Part shown: positions 38,249-46,291 of the stretch, piece by piece
Position numbering within the stretch: the stretch's first letter is position 1
How the letters are laid out: each line of letters starts with the position of its first letter
DNA from: Frankia nepalensis
GTDB taxonomy: Bacteria > Actinomycetota > Actinomycetes > Frankiales > Frankiaceae
DNA length: 64,000 nucleotides
Assembly (NCBI RefSeq): GCF_016786325.1
Contig: NZ_JADWYU010000140.1
Span: forward strand, 1-64,000
Direction of reading: 5' to 3'
Notes under the pieces: generated by a model
Seen by the model: only the letters and a program-made list of their open reading frames with translations
Told to the model about the DNA's origin: nothing
Databases searched by the model: none
Position numbers and translations under genes: made by a program

Positions 38249-38704
38249 TCAGGTGGTCGAGGGCGGCGCCGCGGGCTGCCGGGCCGACCGCTCGGCGGCG
38301 ACCCGGGCCCGCGCGTCCGCCCAGGTGGGCGGCTCGGCGCCGGCGTCGTGCGCCCAGAAGACGAACGTGGAGTCCGCCATGGCCGGGGCGAGCGCGCGCA
38401 TCGCCGCCAGGTGCTCCGGTGCCCGGACGAACGTGTCCAGCGACCCGCGGTCGGACCAGGCGGACAGCGTCCAGTACTCGCCGCGCAGTGGGTGGGCGAC
38501 GAGCGACACCCCGAGCGCGCCCCGGGTGGCCAGCAGCGCGCGGCGCACCCGCAGCGCGTGCCGGAGCATCGCGACGGTGTGCCGCCGGCGCGAGGTGAGC
38601 GCGAACCGGGAGGCCATGACGACGGGCGGCCCGGCGGGCGCCTGCGCGGATGGCGCGCTCGCGTCGGCGACGGCGGGCGGGGTGGACCAGGGAATGGTGG
38701 CCAT
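38249..38704 (-). CDS. DUF3291-like / monooxygenase-type dimeric alpha-beta barrel protein
   Basis: A 151-residue protein whose core (VVMASRFALTSRRRHTVAMLRHALRVRRALLATRGALGVSLVAHPLRGEYWTLSAWSDRGSLDTFVRAPEHLAAMRAL) looks like the DUF3291 / ABM-type ferredoxin-like fold: an SR-F start, a W-T-L-S-A-W-x-D strand and an F-V-R-x-x-x-H helix. Homologues are annotated as spheroidene-monooxygenase-like and are of unknown function. It diverges from a PadR regulator across 138 bases holding two dyads, so it is likely the regulator's target, perhaps for detoxifying or modifying a small aromatic compound. The last 25 residues are Ala/Arg-rich. Confidence 0.75.
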   Translation of the reverse strand: MATIPWSTPPAVADASAPSAQAPAGPPVVMASRFALTSRRRHTVAMLRHALRVRRALLATRGALGVSLVAHPLRGEYWTLSAWSDRGSLDTFVRAPEHLAAMRALAPAMADSTFVFWAHDAGAEPPTWADARARVAAERSARQPAAPPSTT

Positions 38705-38774
38705 CGTGGCTCCTCGTGGGCCGGGTCGCCGGGTCGCCGGCGCGCCGTCGACCCGGTCTTTAGCTCCGTAAGAG

Positions 38775-38819
38775 ACCGTCTCCTTCGGACGGTTTCCACC
38801 ATAGTCCTAAACGGACTAT
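38775..38819. promoter_or_regulatory. Two dyads between DUF3291-like gene and padR gene
   Basis: ATAGTCC (38801-38807) and GGACTAT (38813-38819) form a perfect 7-bp dyad over TAAAC, and ACCGTC (38775-38780) with GACGGT (38788-38793) forms a second one. Both lie in the divergent promoter region just upstream of the padR start. PadR proteins usually bind such sites in their own promoter, so this is a likely operator. Confidence 0.55.
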
Positions 38820-38842
38820 TGGCAAGAGGTAGGGTGCGAGCC

Positions 38843-39463
38843 GTGGAAGACCCGTCCCCGGCGTCGGCGTCGCTGACGCCGGTCTCGTACCTGGTGCTCG
38901 GCCTGGTGGCCCGGCATGGCTCCGCCACCCCCTACGACCTGAAGGTCTTCGCGGCCCAGTCGGTCGGGAACTTCTGGTCCTTCGCGCACGCCCAGCTCTA
39001 CAAGGAGCCGCCCCGGCTGGCCGAGGCCGGCCTGCTCGTCGAGGAGCGCGAGGAGTCCGGACGCCGCCGCCGGATCTTCCGGATCACGGACGCCGGCCGG
39101 GCGGCCCTGCGCGCCTGGCTCGCCAGCGGCGAGACGGCGCTCGGCGAGCTGAGGGCCCCCGGGCTGCTCAAGCTCGCCTTCGCCGAGCTCGGCGGCCCGG
39201 CGGACGCCGTCGAGCTCGCGCGAGGGCAGGTCGCGGCGCACCGCTCCCAGCTGGCGACCTACGAGGCGTTCGCCGCGCTGCCCGCCGACGCGATGCCCTG
39301 GTCGCTACGGCGCGCCCTGGAGCTCGGCCTCGGCTACGAGCGCCTGCAGATCGACTTCTGGGCCCGGTTGCTGGACGACCTGATGGCGGGCCGTGTCGAG
39401 GGGGCGGGCCGTGTCGAGGGGGAGGCGGCCGGCCCGGTGGCCGCCGAGCCGGGAGCGGGCTAG
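38843..39463 (+). CDS. PadR-family transcriptional regulator
   Basis: GTG 38843 (MEDPSPASASLTPVSYLVLGLVARHGSATPYDLK) is chosen; GTG 38834 is an equal alternative. The 206-residue protein has the PadR winged helix (YLVLGLVARHGSATPYDLKVFAAQSVGNFWSFAHAQLYKEPPRLAEAGLLVEEREESGRRRRIFRITDAGRAALRAWL is the whole domain, quoted here only by name of its ends) and a Vir-type C-terminal helical domain (LGYERLQIDFWARLLDDLM). PadR proteins are repressors released by phenolic or other ligands. Two dyads lie in the divergent promoter, so autoregulation and control of the DUF3291-like gene are likely. The C-terminus has an 18-base tandem repeat coding GRVEGA/GRVEGE. Confidence 0.88.
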   Translation: MEDPSPASASLTPVSYLVLGLVARHGSATPYDLKVFAAQSVGNFWSFAHAQLYKEPPRLAEAGLLVEEREESGRRRRIFRITDAGRAALRAWLASGETALGELRAPGLLKLAFAELGGPADAVELARGQVAAHRSQLATYEAFAALPADAMPWSLRRALELGLGYERLQIDFWARLLDDLMAGRVEGAGRVEGEAAGPVAAEPGAG

Positions 39464-39483
39464 GGCACGTCCTGGATCGCGTC

Positions 39484-41514
39484 CTAGCGGACGGTCCGGC
39501 GGCCGCCGCGGGAACGCAGGTAGTCGCGGACGACGTACTGGCCGAGCGCGTTCGGGTCGGGGGAGAGCACCCGGCCGCCGTTGCGCCGCGCCATCTCCTC
39601 GACGAACCGCACCAGCCGGGGCTCCGTGTCCAGCATGAAGACGTTGATCCCGACGCCGCGGCGGGTCAGCCGGTCGACCTCGGCGAGCGTGAGCTCCAGC
39701 GTTTCTGGCATCGGCGGCCAGGAGAACGCGGGGGTGCCATCGCGCAGCAGGTGCGCCGTCGGCTCGCCGTCGGTGACGACCATGACGACCGGCTCCGACT
39801 CCGGGTAGCGCGACAGCAGCCGGCCGGCGATCAGCAGCGCGTGCTGCAGGTTCGTGCCCTGCACCATCTCCGAGTCGAGGCCCGCCAGCTCCACCGGCCG
39901 CAGCTCGCGGGCGTAGTCCGAGAAGCCGATCAGGTGGATCTTGTCCTGCGGGAACTTCGTGGTCACCAGGGTGTGCAGCGCGAGCGCCGTCGACTTCGCG
40001 ATCCCCCACGTGCCACGCAGCGCCATCGAGTACGAGAGGTCGACGAGCAGGCAGACGGCGGCTGAGGTACGCCGCTCGGTCTCCGCCACCGCGAAGTCCT
40101 CGACCTTCAGGCTGACCGCCCCGCGCGGCCCGGGCGACCCCCCTGAGCGCGGGAGGCGCCGCGGACGGAGCGAGGGCGAGGCGGAGCGCAGCACCGCGTT
40201 GCGCACGGTGCGCACGACGTCGATCGGCTGGGTGTCGCCGAACTCCCACGGCCGGGCGGTGCCGACCAGCTCGCCGGCGGCACCGGCGTCCTGCTGCGCG
40301 TGGTCGCCCCGGGCACCCGACGAGATCTGCCGGAAGATCCGGGCCAGCGCGGTCTGGCCGATCCGGCGCACCGCGCGGGGGGTCAGCTCCAGGCGGCCCG
40401 AACGGCGGGTGATGAACCCGGCCCGCTCCAGCTCGCGCTCGATCTGCTGGAGCTGACGCAGGTCGTCGACGGCGGACCGGCCGAGGGCCGCGGCGATCGA
40501 GTCCGGGTCCACGTCGTCGAGGGAGGCACCCGGGTAGTCCTGGCTGAGCGAGGCGGCCAGCGAGTCCAGCTCGGCGAGCTCCTCCAGCGCGGAGGTCGCG
40601 TCGCCGAGGCCGAGCCCGGCCTCGCCGTCGCGCGGGTCGCCGAAGCCGGTCGGCCGGCGCATCCCCCAGTCGAGGTTCGGCCGCGCGGCCCGCAGCGCGT
40701 CGCCGAGCTGGGCGAGGTCGTCGGCCAGGCCCATGTCGTCGATGGCGGCGGCCATCAGCTCGGCGAGCTCCTGGCGCTGCTTGGGAGACAGGCCCGCGAG
40801 CAGCCGGTTGGCCGCCGCGGAGCGCCGGGCCAGCGTGTCGATCAGCTCTTCGAGGTCGTTCGGCTGTTCGGGGAAGAACTCGCCGAACTCGCGCATGAAC
40901 TCCCGGAATGCCTCGTCCGTGTCCTCGCCCCGCGCGTCCTTCGCGAGCAGCTCGTTGAGCGCGCGGACCATCTCGCCTACCCGGGCCATGTCCGCCTGGG
41001 TGGCGCCGGCCAGTGCCTCCTTCATCCCGCGGAACTGCGAGTCGAGCACCTCGCGGCGCAGGAGGTCGGCGATCTGGTCGTAGGTCTCCCGAGCCTGCGC
41101 CGAACGCCAGTCGTAGTTCGCCAGCTCGCGGACCGCGCGGGCCGGGTCGCTCGGCAGGGCGTCCAGCTCCGCCTCACGCATCCGGGCGTCGTCGGACGGG
41201 TCGGGGAACAGGGCCGCCCGCTCCTGCCCGACCGCCGTGTCGAGCAGCCGGCGCACCTCCCGCAGGGTGCCGTCCAGCCGGCCGCGTGAGCGCACCTCCC
41301 GGCGGCGGCGGTCGACCGCGCGCCGCAGGTCGTCCAGTCCTCGCCGGCCGTTCAGGCCTCGGCGCAGCAGCGAGTCCAGCGCCTCCCTGGCGGTGCGTCC
41401 CTCCAGCACCTGGCGGGACATCTCGTCAAGGGCGTCGGTGGCCGCGAAAGGGAAGGCCAGCGGGTCCGGCCCGCCCGCCCAGGGCCCATAGCGAAAGGCG
41501 CCGTTACTCACCAT
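39484..41514 (-). CDS. VWA-domain protein, partner of a MoxR-like ATPase
   Basis: ATG 41514 (MVSNGAFRYGPWAGGPDPLAFPF) gives 676 residues. The first 470 residues are helical, rich in Arg/Glu/Leu (for example LDDLRRAVDRRRREVRSRGR, DLEELIDTLARRSAAANRLLAG), and the last 200 form a von Willebrand factor A domain with MIDAS motif LLVDLSYSMALRG (D-x-S-x-S), TNLQHALLIAGRLL and VVTDGEPTAH. It resembles the actinobacterial VWA proteins paired with MoxR AAA+ ATPases, which act as chaperone-like assembly or metal-insertion machines. The MoxR-like gene lies upstream on the same strand, 350 bases away. The in-frame open region upstream (to 41691) reads through the 33-bp repeat as an 11-residue GSGTGRWGWVV repeat; translation of that part is doubtful. 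Confidence 0.88.
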   Translation of the reverse strand: MVSNGAFRYGPWAGGPDPLAFPFAATDALDEMSRQVLEGRTAREALDSLLRRGLNGRRGLDDLRRAVDRRRREVRSRGRLDGTLREVRRLLDTAVGQERAALFPDPSDDARMREAELDALPSDPARAVRELANYDWRSAQARETYDQIADLLRREVLDSQFRGMKEALAGATQADMARVGEMVRALNELLAKDARGEDTDEAFREFMREFGEFFPEQPNDLEELIDTLARRSAAANRLLAGLSPKQRQELAELMAAAIDDMGLADDLAQLGDALRAARPNLDWGMRRPTGFGDPRDGEAGLGLGDATSALEELAELDSLAASLSQDYPGASLDDVDPDSIAAALGRSAVDDLRQLQQIERELERAGFITRRSGRLELTPRAVRRIGQTALARIFRQISSGARGDHAQQDAGAAGELVGTARPWEFGDTQPIDVVRTVRNAVLRSASPSLRPRRLPRSGGSPGPRGAVSLKVEDFAVAETERRTSAAVCLLVDLSYSMALRGTWGIAKSTALALHTLVTTKFPQDKIHLIGFSDYARELRPVELAGLDSEMVQGTNLQHALLIAGRLLSRYPESEPVVMVVTDGEPTAHLLRDGTPAFSWPPMPETLELTLAEVDRLTRRGVGINVFMLDTEPRLVRFVEEMARRNGGRVLSPDPNALGQYVVRDYLRSRGGRRTVR

Positions 41515-41575
41515 GTGTCCGACCGTGCCCTTCCCGCCGTCCGACCCCGGTTTCTCCGCCCCCCGGCCTCCAGCA

Positions 41576-41779
41576 CCCGACCCGACCACCCAGCCCCAGC
41601 GGCCCGTACCTGACCCCACCAACCCACCCTCAGCGGGATCCATACCCGACCCGACCACCCAGCCCCAGCGGCCCGTACCCGACCCGACCACCCAGCCCCA
41701 GCGACCCGCGCCCGACCCGACCCGACCACGCAGGCCCAGCGACCCGCGCCCGCTCCCGCCAACCCAGCCCCAACCGTTC
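41576..41779. repeat. 33-bp tandem repeat array
   Basis: About six units of 31-38 bases based on CCCGACCCGACCACCCAGCC plus CCAGCGGCCCGTA (clean 33-base copies at 41576, 41645 and 41678; degenerate ones between and after). A 33-base period is 11 codons, and the minus strand stays open through the array in the VWA frame. It lies between the MoxR-like and VWA genes. Confidence 0.8.
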
Positions 41780-41825
41780 TAGACCCAGCCCCGAACCCAA
41801 CCGGGGAGGGCGCTCAGCGCCCGAT

Positions 41826-41871
41826 GGAAATTAGGTGGGGAGGCGCGAAGCGCCGATTCCACCTAATTTCC
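41826..41871 (-). terminator. Hairpin overlapping the stop codon of the MoxR-like gene
   Basis: GGAAATTAGGTGG (41826-41838) and CCACCTAATTTCC (41859-41871) are perfect 13-bp inverted copies, with an inner GGCGC-GAA-GCGCC stem. On the minus strand the first arm met includes the last codons and the TAG stop of the MoxR-like gene. It may end or attenuate transcription between the MoxR-like and VWA genes. Confidence 0.6.
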
Positions 41872-43491
41872 GTAGACGGTTCGGCCGGGCAGTTCCTCCT
41901 TCGCGAGTCTGCGGTTGAGGTGCAGGCCCTCCATCGCCAGCTCGAGCGCCGCGGCCGCCAGGCCGGGGGACTCGGCGCCGTCCACCCCGAGCCTGGTGAG
42001 CATGCCGGCGAGTCCCGGCACCGGGCCGATCCGGCGCAGCAGCTCCGCGGCGGGCACCAGGTCCCCGGTCTCCACCGGCCCCTCGCCGTCGAACCGCTTC
42101 TGCAGCCCGGCCAGGTCGGTGCCCGCCAGCCGGGCCCGGAACGTCTCGGCCACCGCCCGGCGCAGCAGGTGGGTGAGGATCTCGTCCTCCCGGCCCTCCT
42201 CCAGCGCCTCGAACTCGACCTTGCCGCGTACCGCCGGGACGATCGAGCCGAGGTCGACGACCCGGGCGGTCGGCACCTCCTCGCCGGTCAGGGCCGCCCG
42301 GCGGACCGCCGAGGCGGCCACCGTCTCGGCCGCCGCGACCGCGAGCCGCGCCGACACGCCGGAGCGCTGGTCGACCTGGGGGGCGTCGCGCACCAGCCGG
42401 GTGAACCGGGCGACGACCTCCACGAGATGGTCGGGCAGCACCGGCGCCCCCAGCGGGGAGCCCTCCCAGGCCAGCACGGCCTCCTGCCGGATGAGCCGCA
42501 GCTCGTCGTCCAGGCGCAACGGGTAGTGCGTGCGCACCTCGGCGCCGAACCGGTCCTTGAGCGGGGTGATGATCCGGCCTCGGTTGGTGTAGTCCTCCGG
42601 GTTCGCCGAGGCGACGAGCAGCAGGTCCAGCGGCAGGCGCAACAGGTAGCCGCGGACCTGGATGTCGCGTTCCTCCAGCACGTTGAGCAGCGCCACCTGG
42701 ATGCGCTCGGCCAGGTCGGGCAGCTCGTTGACGCTGAAGATGCCGCGGTTGCAGCGCGGGATCAGGCCGTAGTGAACGGTCTCCGGGTCGCCCAGGGTGC
42801 GGCCCTCGGCGACCTTGACCGGGTCGACGTCGCCGATCAGGTCGCCGACGCTGGTGTCCGGGGTCGCGAGTTTCTCCCCGAACCGGTCGTCGCGGTGCCG
42901 CCAGCCGACCGGAAGGTCGTCGCCGAGCTCGGCGTGCAGCGCCCGGCAGCGCCCGCAGGCTGGCGCGTACGGGTGGTCGCTGATCTCACAGTCGGCGATC
43001 ACGGGCGACCACTCGTCGAGCAGGCCGACGAGGGTGCGGATGAGCCGGGTCTTGCCCTGGCCTCGTTCGCCCAGGAAGACGATGTCGTGCCCGGCGAGCA
43101 GGGCGCGCTCGACCTGTGGCAGCACCGTGTCGTCGAAGCCGACGATGCCCGGGAACCGGGACTCGCCCGCCGCCAGCCTGCCGAGCAGGTTGTCCCGCAG
43201 CTCGGCACGGACGGTCCGGTACACGTGCCCGGACGCGCGCAGGCCGCCCAGGGTCGTGGGCGCTGGCCGTGACCCCGGATCGGCGGGGCCACTCCGGGAG
43301 GGCGTCGACGGCGCGGCCGGGGTCCCCGCCAGATCGGTGGAGCCGATCTGGGAGGCCCGGGCCGACGGGGTGGGACGGGACGGGACCGGCGGGTCTACCA
43401 CCCCACCGACGCTACCGCCCGTCGAATGGTCAACCAGCGCGGTTCGCAAAGTCGCCCCGATTGCGTGGGGGTGCCGGGGTGGACGCGTCAT
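41863..43491 (-). CDS. MoxR/ChlI-type AAA+ ATPase
   Basis: A 542-residue protein; ATG 43491 or a later GTG 43401 could be the start. The first 85 residues are Pro/Ser-rich. The AAA+ core has FPGIVGFDDTVLPQVERALLAGHDIVFLGERGQGKTRL (Walker A GERGQGKT), a CGRCRALH insert with two Cys pairs (ADCEIS...CGRC), NELPDLAERIQVALLNVLEERDIQVRG and LLLVASANPEDYTNRGRIITPLKDRF (sensor 1 and Arg region), as in magnesium-chelatase subunit I and MoxR proteins. The downstream VWA gene on the same strand is its likely partner, the pair forming a two-component remodelling machine. The client is unknown. Confidence 0.9.
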   Translation of the reverse strand: MTRPPRHPHAIGATLRTALVDHSTGGSVGGVVDPPVPSRPTPSARASQIGSTDLAGTPAAPSTPSRSGPADPGSRPAPTTLGGLRASGHVYRTVRAELRDNLLGRLAAGESRFPGIVGFDDTVLPQVERALLAGHDIVFLGERGQGKTRLIRTLVGLLDEWSPVIADCEISDHPYAPACGRCRALHAELGDDLPVGWRHRDDRFGEKLATPDTSVGDLIGDVDPVKVAEGRTLGDPETVHYGLIPRCNRGIFSVNELPDLAERIQVALLNVLEERDIQVRGYLLRLPLDLLLVASANPEDYTNRGRIITPLKDRFGAEVRTHYPLRLDDELRLIRQEAVLAWEGSPLGAPVLPDHLVEVVARFTRLVRDAPQVDQRSGVSARLAVAAAETVAASAVRRAALTGEEVPTARVVDLGSIVPAVRGKVEFEALEEGREDEILTHLLRRAVAETFRARLAGTDLAGLQKRFDGEGPVETGDLVPAAELLRRIGPVPGLAGMLTRLGVDGAESPGLAAAALELAMEGLHLNRRLAKEELPGRTVYGN

Positions 43492-43530
43492 GCCGCCGAC
43501 GGGCGCTCCGCGCCCGCCGCGGCGACCGCC

Positions 43531-44016
43531 TCAGGCCGCGTACGGGGCGATGGAGATGATCTCGACGGAGGCGGTGCGGCCGTTCGGCAGCGTGTAGGAG
43601 ACCTTCTCGCCGGCCTTGTGACCGGTCACCGCGCCGCCGAGCGGGGAAGCGGGGGAGAAGATGTCAATGGCCGCGCTCTGGTCCTCGCGGGAGCCGATCA
43701 GGAAGCGCTCCGTCGCCTTCTCGCCGGGGAACCGGACCTCGACGACCATGCCCGGGCCCGCCACGCCGGCGCTGCCCGCGGCCGGCTCGCCCACCTTGGC
43801 GTCGCGCAGCAGGTCGGTGAGCTGGCGGATGCGGGCCTCCTGCTTGCCCTGCTCCTCCTTGGCGGCGTGGTAGCCGCCGTTCTCCTTGAGGTCGCCCTCC
43901 TCGCGGGCGGCCTCGATCTTGTTCGCCAGCTCGGTCCGGCCAACCGTCGTGAGGTAGTCGAGCTCGGAGCGAAGCCGGTCGTAAGCCTCCTGGGTGAGCC
44001 AGGTCTGCTGGGTCAC
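43531..44016 (-). CDS. greA: Transcription elongation factor GreA
   Basis: GTG 44016 has GAGGAG eight bases upstream, giving 161 residues, the family length. The N-terminal coiled coil carries the acidic tip motif IEAAREEGDLKENGGYHAAKEEQ, whose Asp and Glu act in RNA cleavage within the polymerase secondary channel; the C-terminal FKBP-like domain has GSREDQSAAIDIFSPASPLGGAVTGHKAGEKVSYTLPNG. GreA rescues backtracked RNA polymerase. In mycobacteria greA is also near mca, as here, so this is old synteny. Confidence 0.97.
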   Translation of the reverse strand: MTQQTWLTQEAYDRLRSELDYLTTVGRTELANKIEAAREEGDLKENGGYHAAKEEQGKQEARIRQLTDLLRDAKVGEPAAGSAGVAGPGMVVEVRFPGEKATERFLIGSREDQSAAIDIFSPASPLGGAVTGHKAGEKVSYTLPNGRTASVEIISIAPYAA

Positions 44017-44765
44017 GCGTCACGCTCCTCGTTGAAAAGCAAATGTTCAGTCTATCGGGAAGATCTGGAAACCTGAAGACGACCCGTGGGCACGCGCCCG
44101 TGACGCCGGCGGCTGGCGGGTGCGCCGGGCGCCTCGACGCCACCCTCCATCACTTCCCCTGGGGTGCGGGGATGCGACACCGGTGTCGGGTCCAGCCCGC
44201 CCCCAGCGTCCGGGAGCCGTGTCCGGACGGCACCCCGACTTCCGGGCAGCCGGCCGCGGTCGCCCGAACACGGTAGGTGGCATCGCCGCGCCGCGCCGCG
44301 TCGCGACCTCGCGGCCTAGCCCAAGACCTCGCTGTCCAGGGAGCGCGTGCGCGGACGGTGCATTCTGCCACGGCGTTCGGTGACTTTTCCACACCGGACA
44401 TGAACTTGGTCACGTGATCGCGTGTCTCGCGGCGGACAGCGACCACCGCGAGCCCACCCGAGGCCCCTGCCCGGGAGCCGGGCCGGGACCGTTCGCGTGC
44501 CGCCCGCATGGCCGGGCGGAGGCCCTGAGACGGCGCGCACAGTGAACAACGACTGACCCGCCCGGATGGTCCCCGGCCGGAGGACGGGACGACCGCCCTG
44601 GAAGGACGGGACCCCGTAGCTGGTTGAAGTCCGGCATAAAAGCCTTGACGGATCTCTCCGGGGACGGCACGGATGGAACATGAGCTAGGCCACATCGAGG
44701 TGCGCCAGCTGGGAATCGACCTTCAGGAGGGCGGGGCCGGCGCGGCGGTCAGCCACAATGGCGAC
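44017..44765. other. Gene-free divergent spacer between greA and mca
   Basis: About 750 bases with no credible gene: the minus-strand frame 44150-44695 has no domain and is Arg/Ser-rich. In mycobacteria a DUF4307-type gene occupies this place; nothing like it is seen. Promoters of greA and mca must lie within. TTGACGG at about 44644-44650 could be part of the mca -35 region, without a convincing -10. Confidence 0.45.
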
Positions 44766-45704
44766 ATGCCGGTGAACCCTGGGGCAGCGTCCTCCTCCTC
44801 GGCTCTGGCCGCGTCGCCGGGACCGGACCACGGGCTGCGGCTGATGGCCGTGCACGCCCATCCCGACGACGAGTCCAGCAAGGGCGCCGCCACCATGGCG
44901 CGCTACGTCGGCGAGGGCATCGAGGTCCTCGTCGTGACCTGCACCGGCGGCGAGGCGGGCAGCATCCTCAACCCGGCACTCGACAAACCGGAGATCCGTG
45001 AGCGGATCATCGAGCTGCGCCGGGAGGAGATGGAACGCGCGCGGGCGATCCTCGGCGTCCGGCAGACCTGGCTGGGCTTCCTCGACTCGGGCCTGCCCGA
45101 GGGCGACCCGCTGCCCCCGCTGCCGGAGGGCTCGTTCGGCACGCTCGACCCCCAGGCCGCGGCCGCGCCGCTGGTCCGGCTGATCCGCGAGTTCCGGCCG
45201 CAGGTCATCACGACCTACGACGAGAACGGCGGCTACCCGCACCCGGACCACATCATGACCCACAAGATCAGCGCGGTCGCGTTCGAGGCCGCGGGCGACC
45301 CCGGCCGCTACCCGGAGCACGGCGTCGACGCCGGCCTGGCGCCCTGGCAGCCGCTGAAGCTCTACTACCACCTCACCTTCCACAAGACGCGCATCCTGGC
45401 GCTGCACGCGGCGATGCAGGCCAAGGGCCTTGAGTCGCCGTACGGCGACCGGCTGGAGAACTGGATCGACCGGGCGGAGGACAGCGGCCGGCTCACCACC
45501 CAGGTCGAGTGCGCGGACTTCTTCGAGGTGCGCGACCGGGCGCTGCTCGCGCACGCGACCCAGGTCGACCCGGACGGCCCCTGGTTCCGGGTGCCGCTCG
45601 ACCTGCAGCGCGAGGCCTGGCCGACGGAGGACTACCAGCTCGCCCGTTCCCTCATCGAGGTCGGCACCATGCCGGAGAACGACCTGTTCGCCGGGCTGCG
45701 TTGA
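44766..45704 (+). CDS. mca: Mycothiol S-conjugate amidase
   Basis: ATG 44766 gives 312 residues (an upstream ATG 44673 lacks support). The sequence LMAVHAHPDDESSKGAATMARYVGEGIEVLVVTCTGGEAGSILNP is the diagnostic Mca form of the PIG-L/LmbE zinc site, and ENGGYPHPDHIMTHKISAVAFEAAGD gives the second metal motif. Mca cleaves mycothiol-toxin conjugates to a mercapturic acid and GlcN-Ins. MshB is similar, but the SSKGAA stretch and length favour Mca. A small membrane-protein gene follows after 72 bases, as in mycobacteria. Presence implies that the cell makes mycothiol. Confidence 0.93.
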   Translation: MPVNPGAASSSSALAASPGPDHGLRLMAVHAHPDDESSKGAATMARYVGEGIEVLVVTCTGGEAGSILNPALDKPEIRERIIELRREEMERARAILGVRQTWLGFLDSGLPEGDPLPPLPEGSFGTLDPQAAAAPLVRLIREFRPQVITTYDENGGYPHPDHIMTHKISAVAFEAAGDPGRYPEHGVDAGLAPWQPLKLYYHLTFHKTRILALHAAMQAKGLESPYGDRLENWIDRAEDSGRLTTQVECADFFEVRDRALLAHATQVDPDGPWFRVPLDLQREAWPTEDYQLARSLIEVGTMPENDLFAGLR

Positions 45705-45776
45705 GGCGGTCGCCGACAGGGCCGCCCGCGCGGGTGATCATCGCTCTCGGGTGGGGAGTGACGTAGGGTCGATGAT

Positions 45777-46082
45777 GTGAACCAGGTGCTTGCCGACTCG
45801 GAGTTTCTCGAGGACATCAACGCGGTGGGCGGGCTCCTCACCGTGCTCGTGCTGTGCGTCGCGGCCGGCTTCCTCTTCTACTTCATGTCCGGCAGCTTCA
45901 AGCGGTTGCGGGGCAACGTGGCCCGCGGCGAGTTCGGCGCCGCGGACACCCGCCGCCGCGCCGATTCCGCGGTCGGCTCGACCGTCAGCTCGACCGCCAC
46001 CGCGAAGGCCGCCGAGACGCCCGCCGTGCCCGCCGTGCCACGGCAGTCCGACGGCTCGGCGGACGCCGACCCCAAGGCCTGA
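45777..46082 (+). CDS. Small single-pass membrane protein downstream of mca
   Basis: GTG 45777 gives 101 residues: a short N-terminus, one helix (NAVGGLLTVLVLCVAAGFLFYFMSG), then a basic stretch SFKRLRGNV and a low-complexity Ala/Thr/Ser tail. It corresponds in position and plan to the small protein after mca in mycobacteria (Rv1083 position), whose function is unknown. It is probably co-transcribed with mca. Confidence 0.75.
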   Translation: MNQVLADSEFLEDINAVGGLLTVLVLCVAAGFLFYFMSGSFKRLRGNVARGEFGAADTRRRADSAVGSTVSSTATAKAAETPAVPAVPRQSDGSADADPKA

Positions 46083-46291
46083 CCGGCCCCAACACCTGAC
46101 CGAGCCCGCCGCGCGCCGGGACGGGTTGGCGTGCCGTCTCGATTTTCGGTGGCGCCGGTACCCTCGGACGAAGACGATCGACACTGTCCGTGCCCATCGG
46201 CGCCGGGTGGTCGCCCCGTTCGGAGCGGCCCGCGGAGCCGCGACATCCCGCGACGGCACGGATGACGACCAGCCGAGTGAATGCGACGAGA

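Noticed and set aside
41576-41779. CRISPR-like array
   Set aside because: The units are contiguous tandem repeats without unique spacers, and no cas gene is near.
44150-44695. Minus-strand gene between greA and mca
   Set aside because: Arg/Ser-rich product without domain or membrane helix; does not resemble the DUF4307 protein found there in mycobacteria.
46083-46291. T-box leader in front of leuS
   Set aside because: No TGGNACCGCG-type core or specifier hairpin could be found in the leader; GGTACCCTCGG is only a partial likeness.
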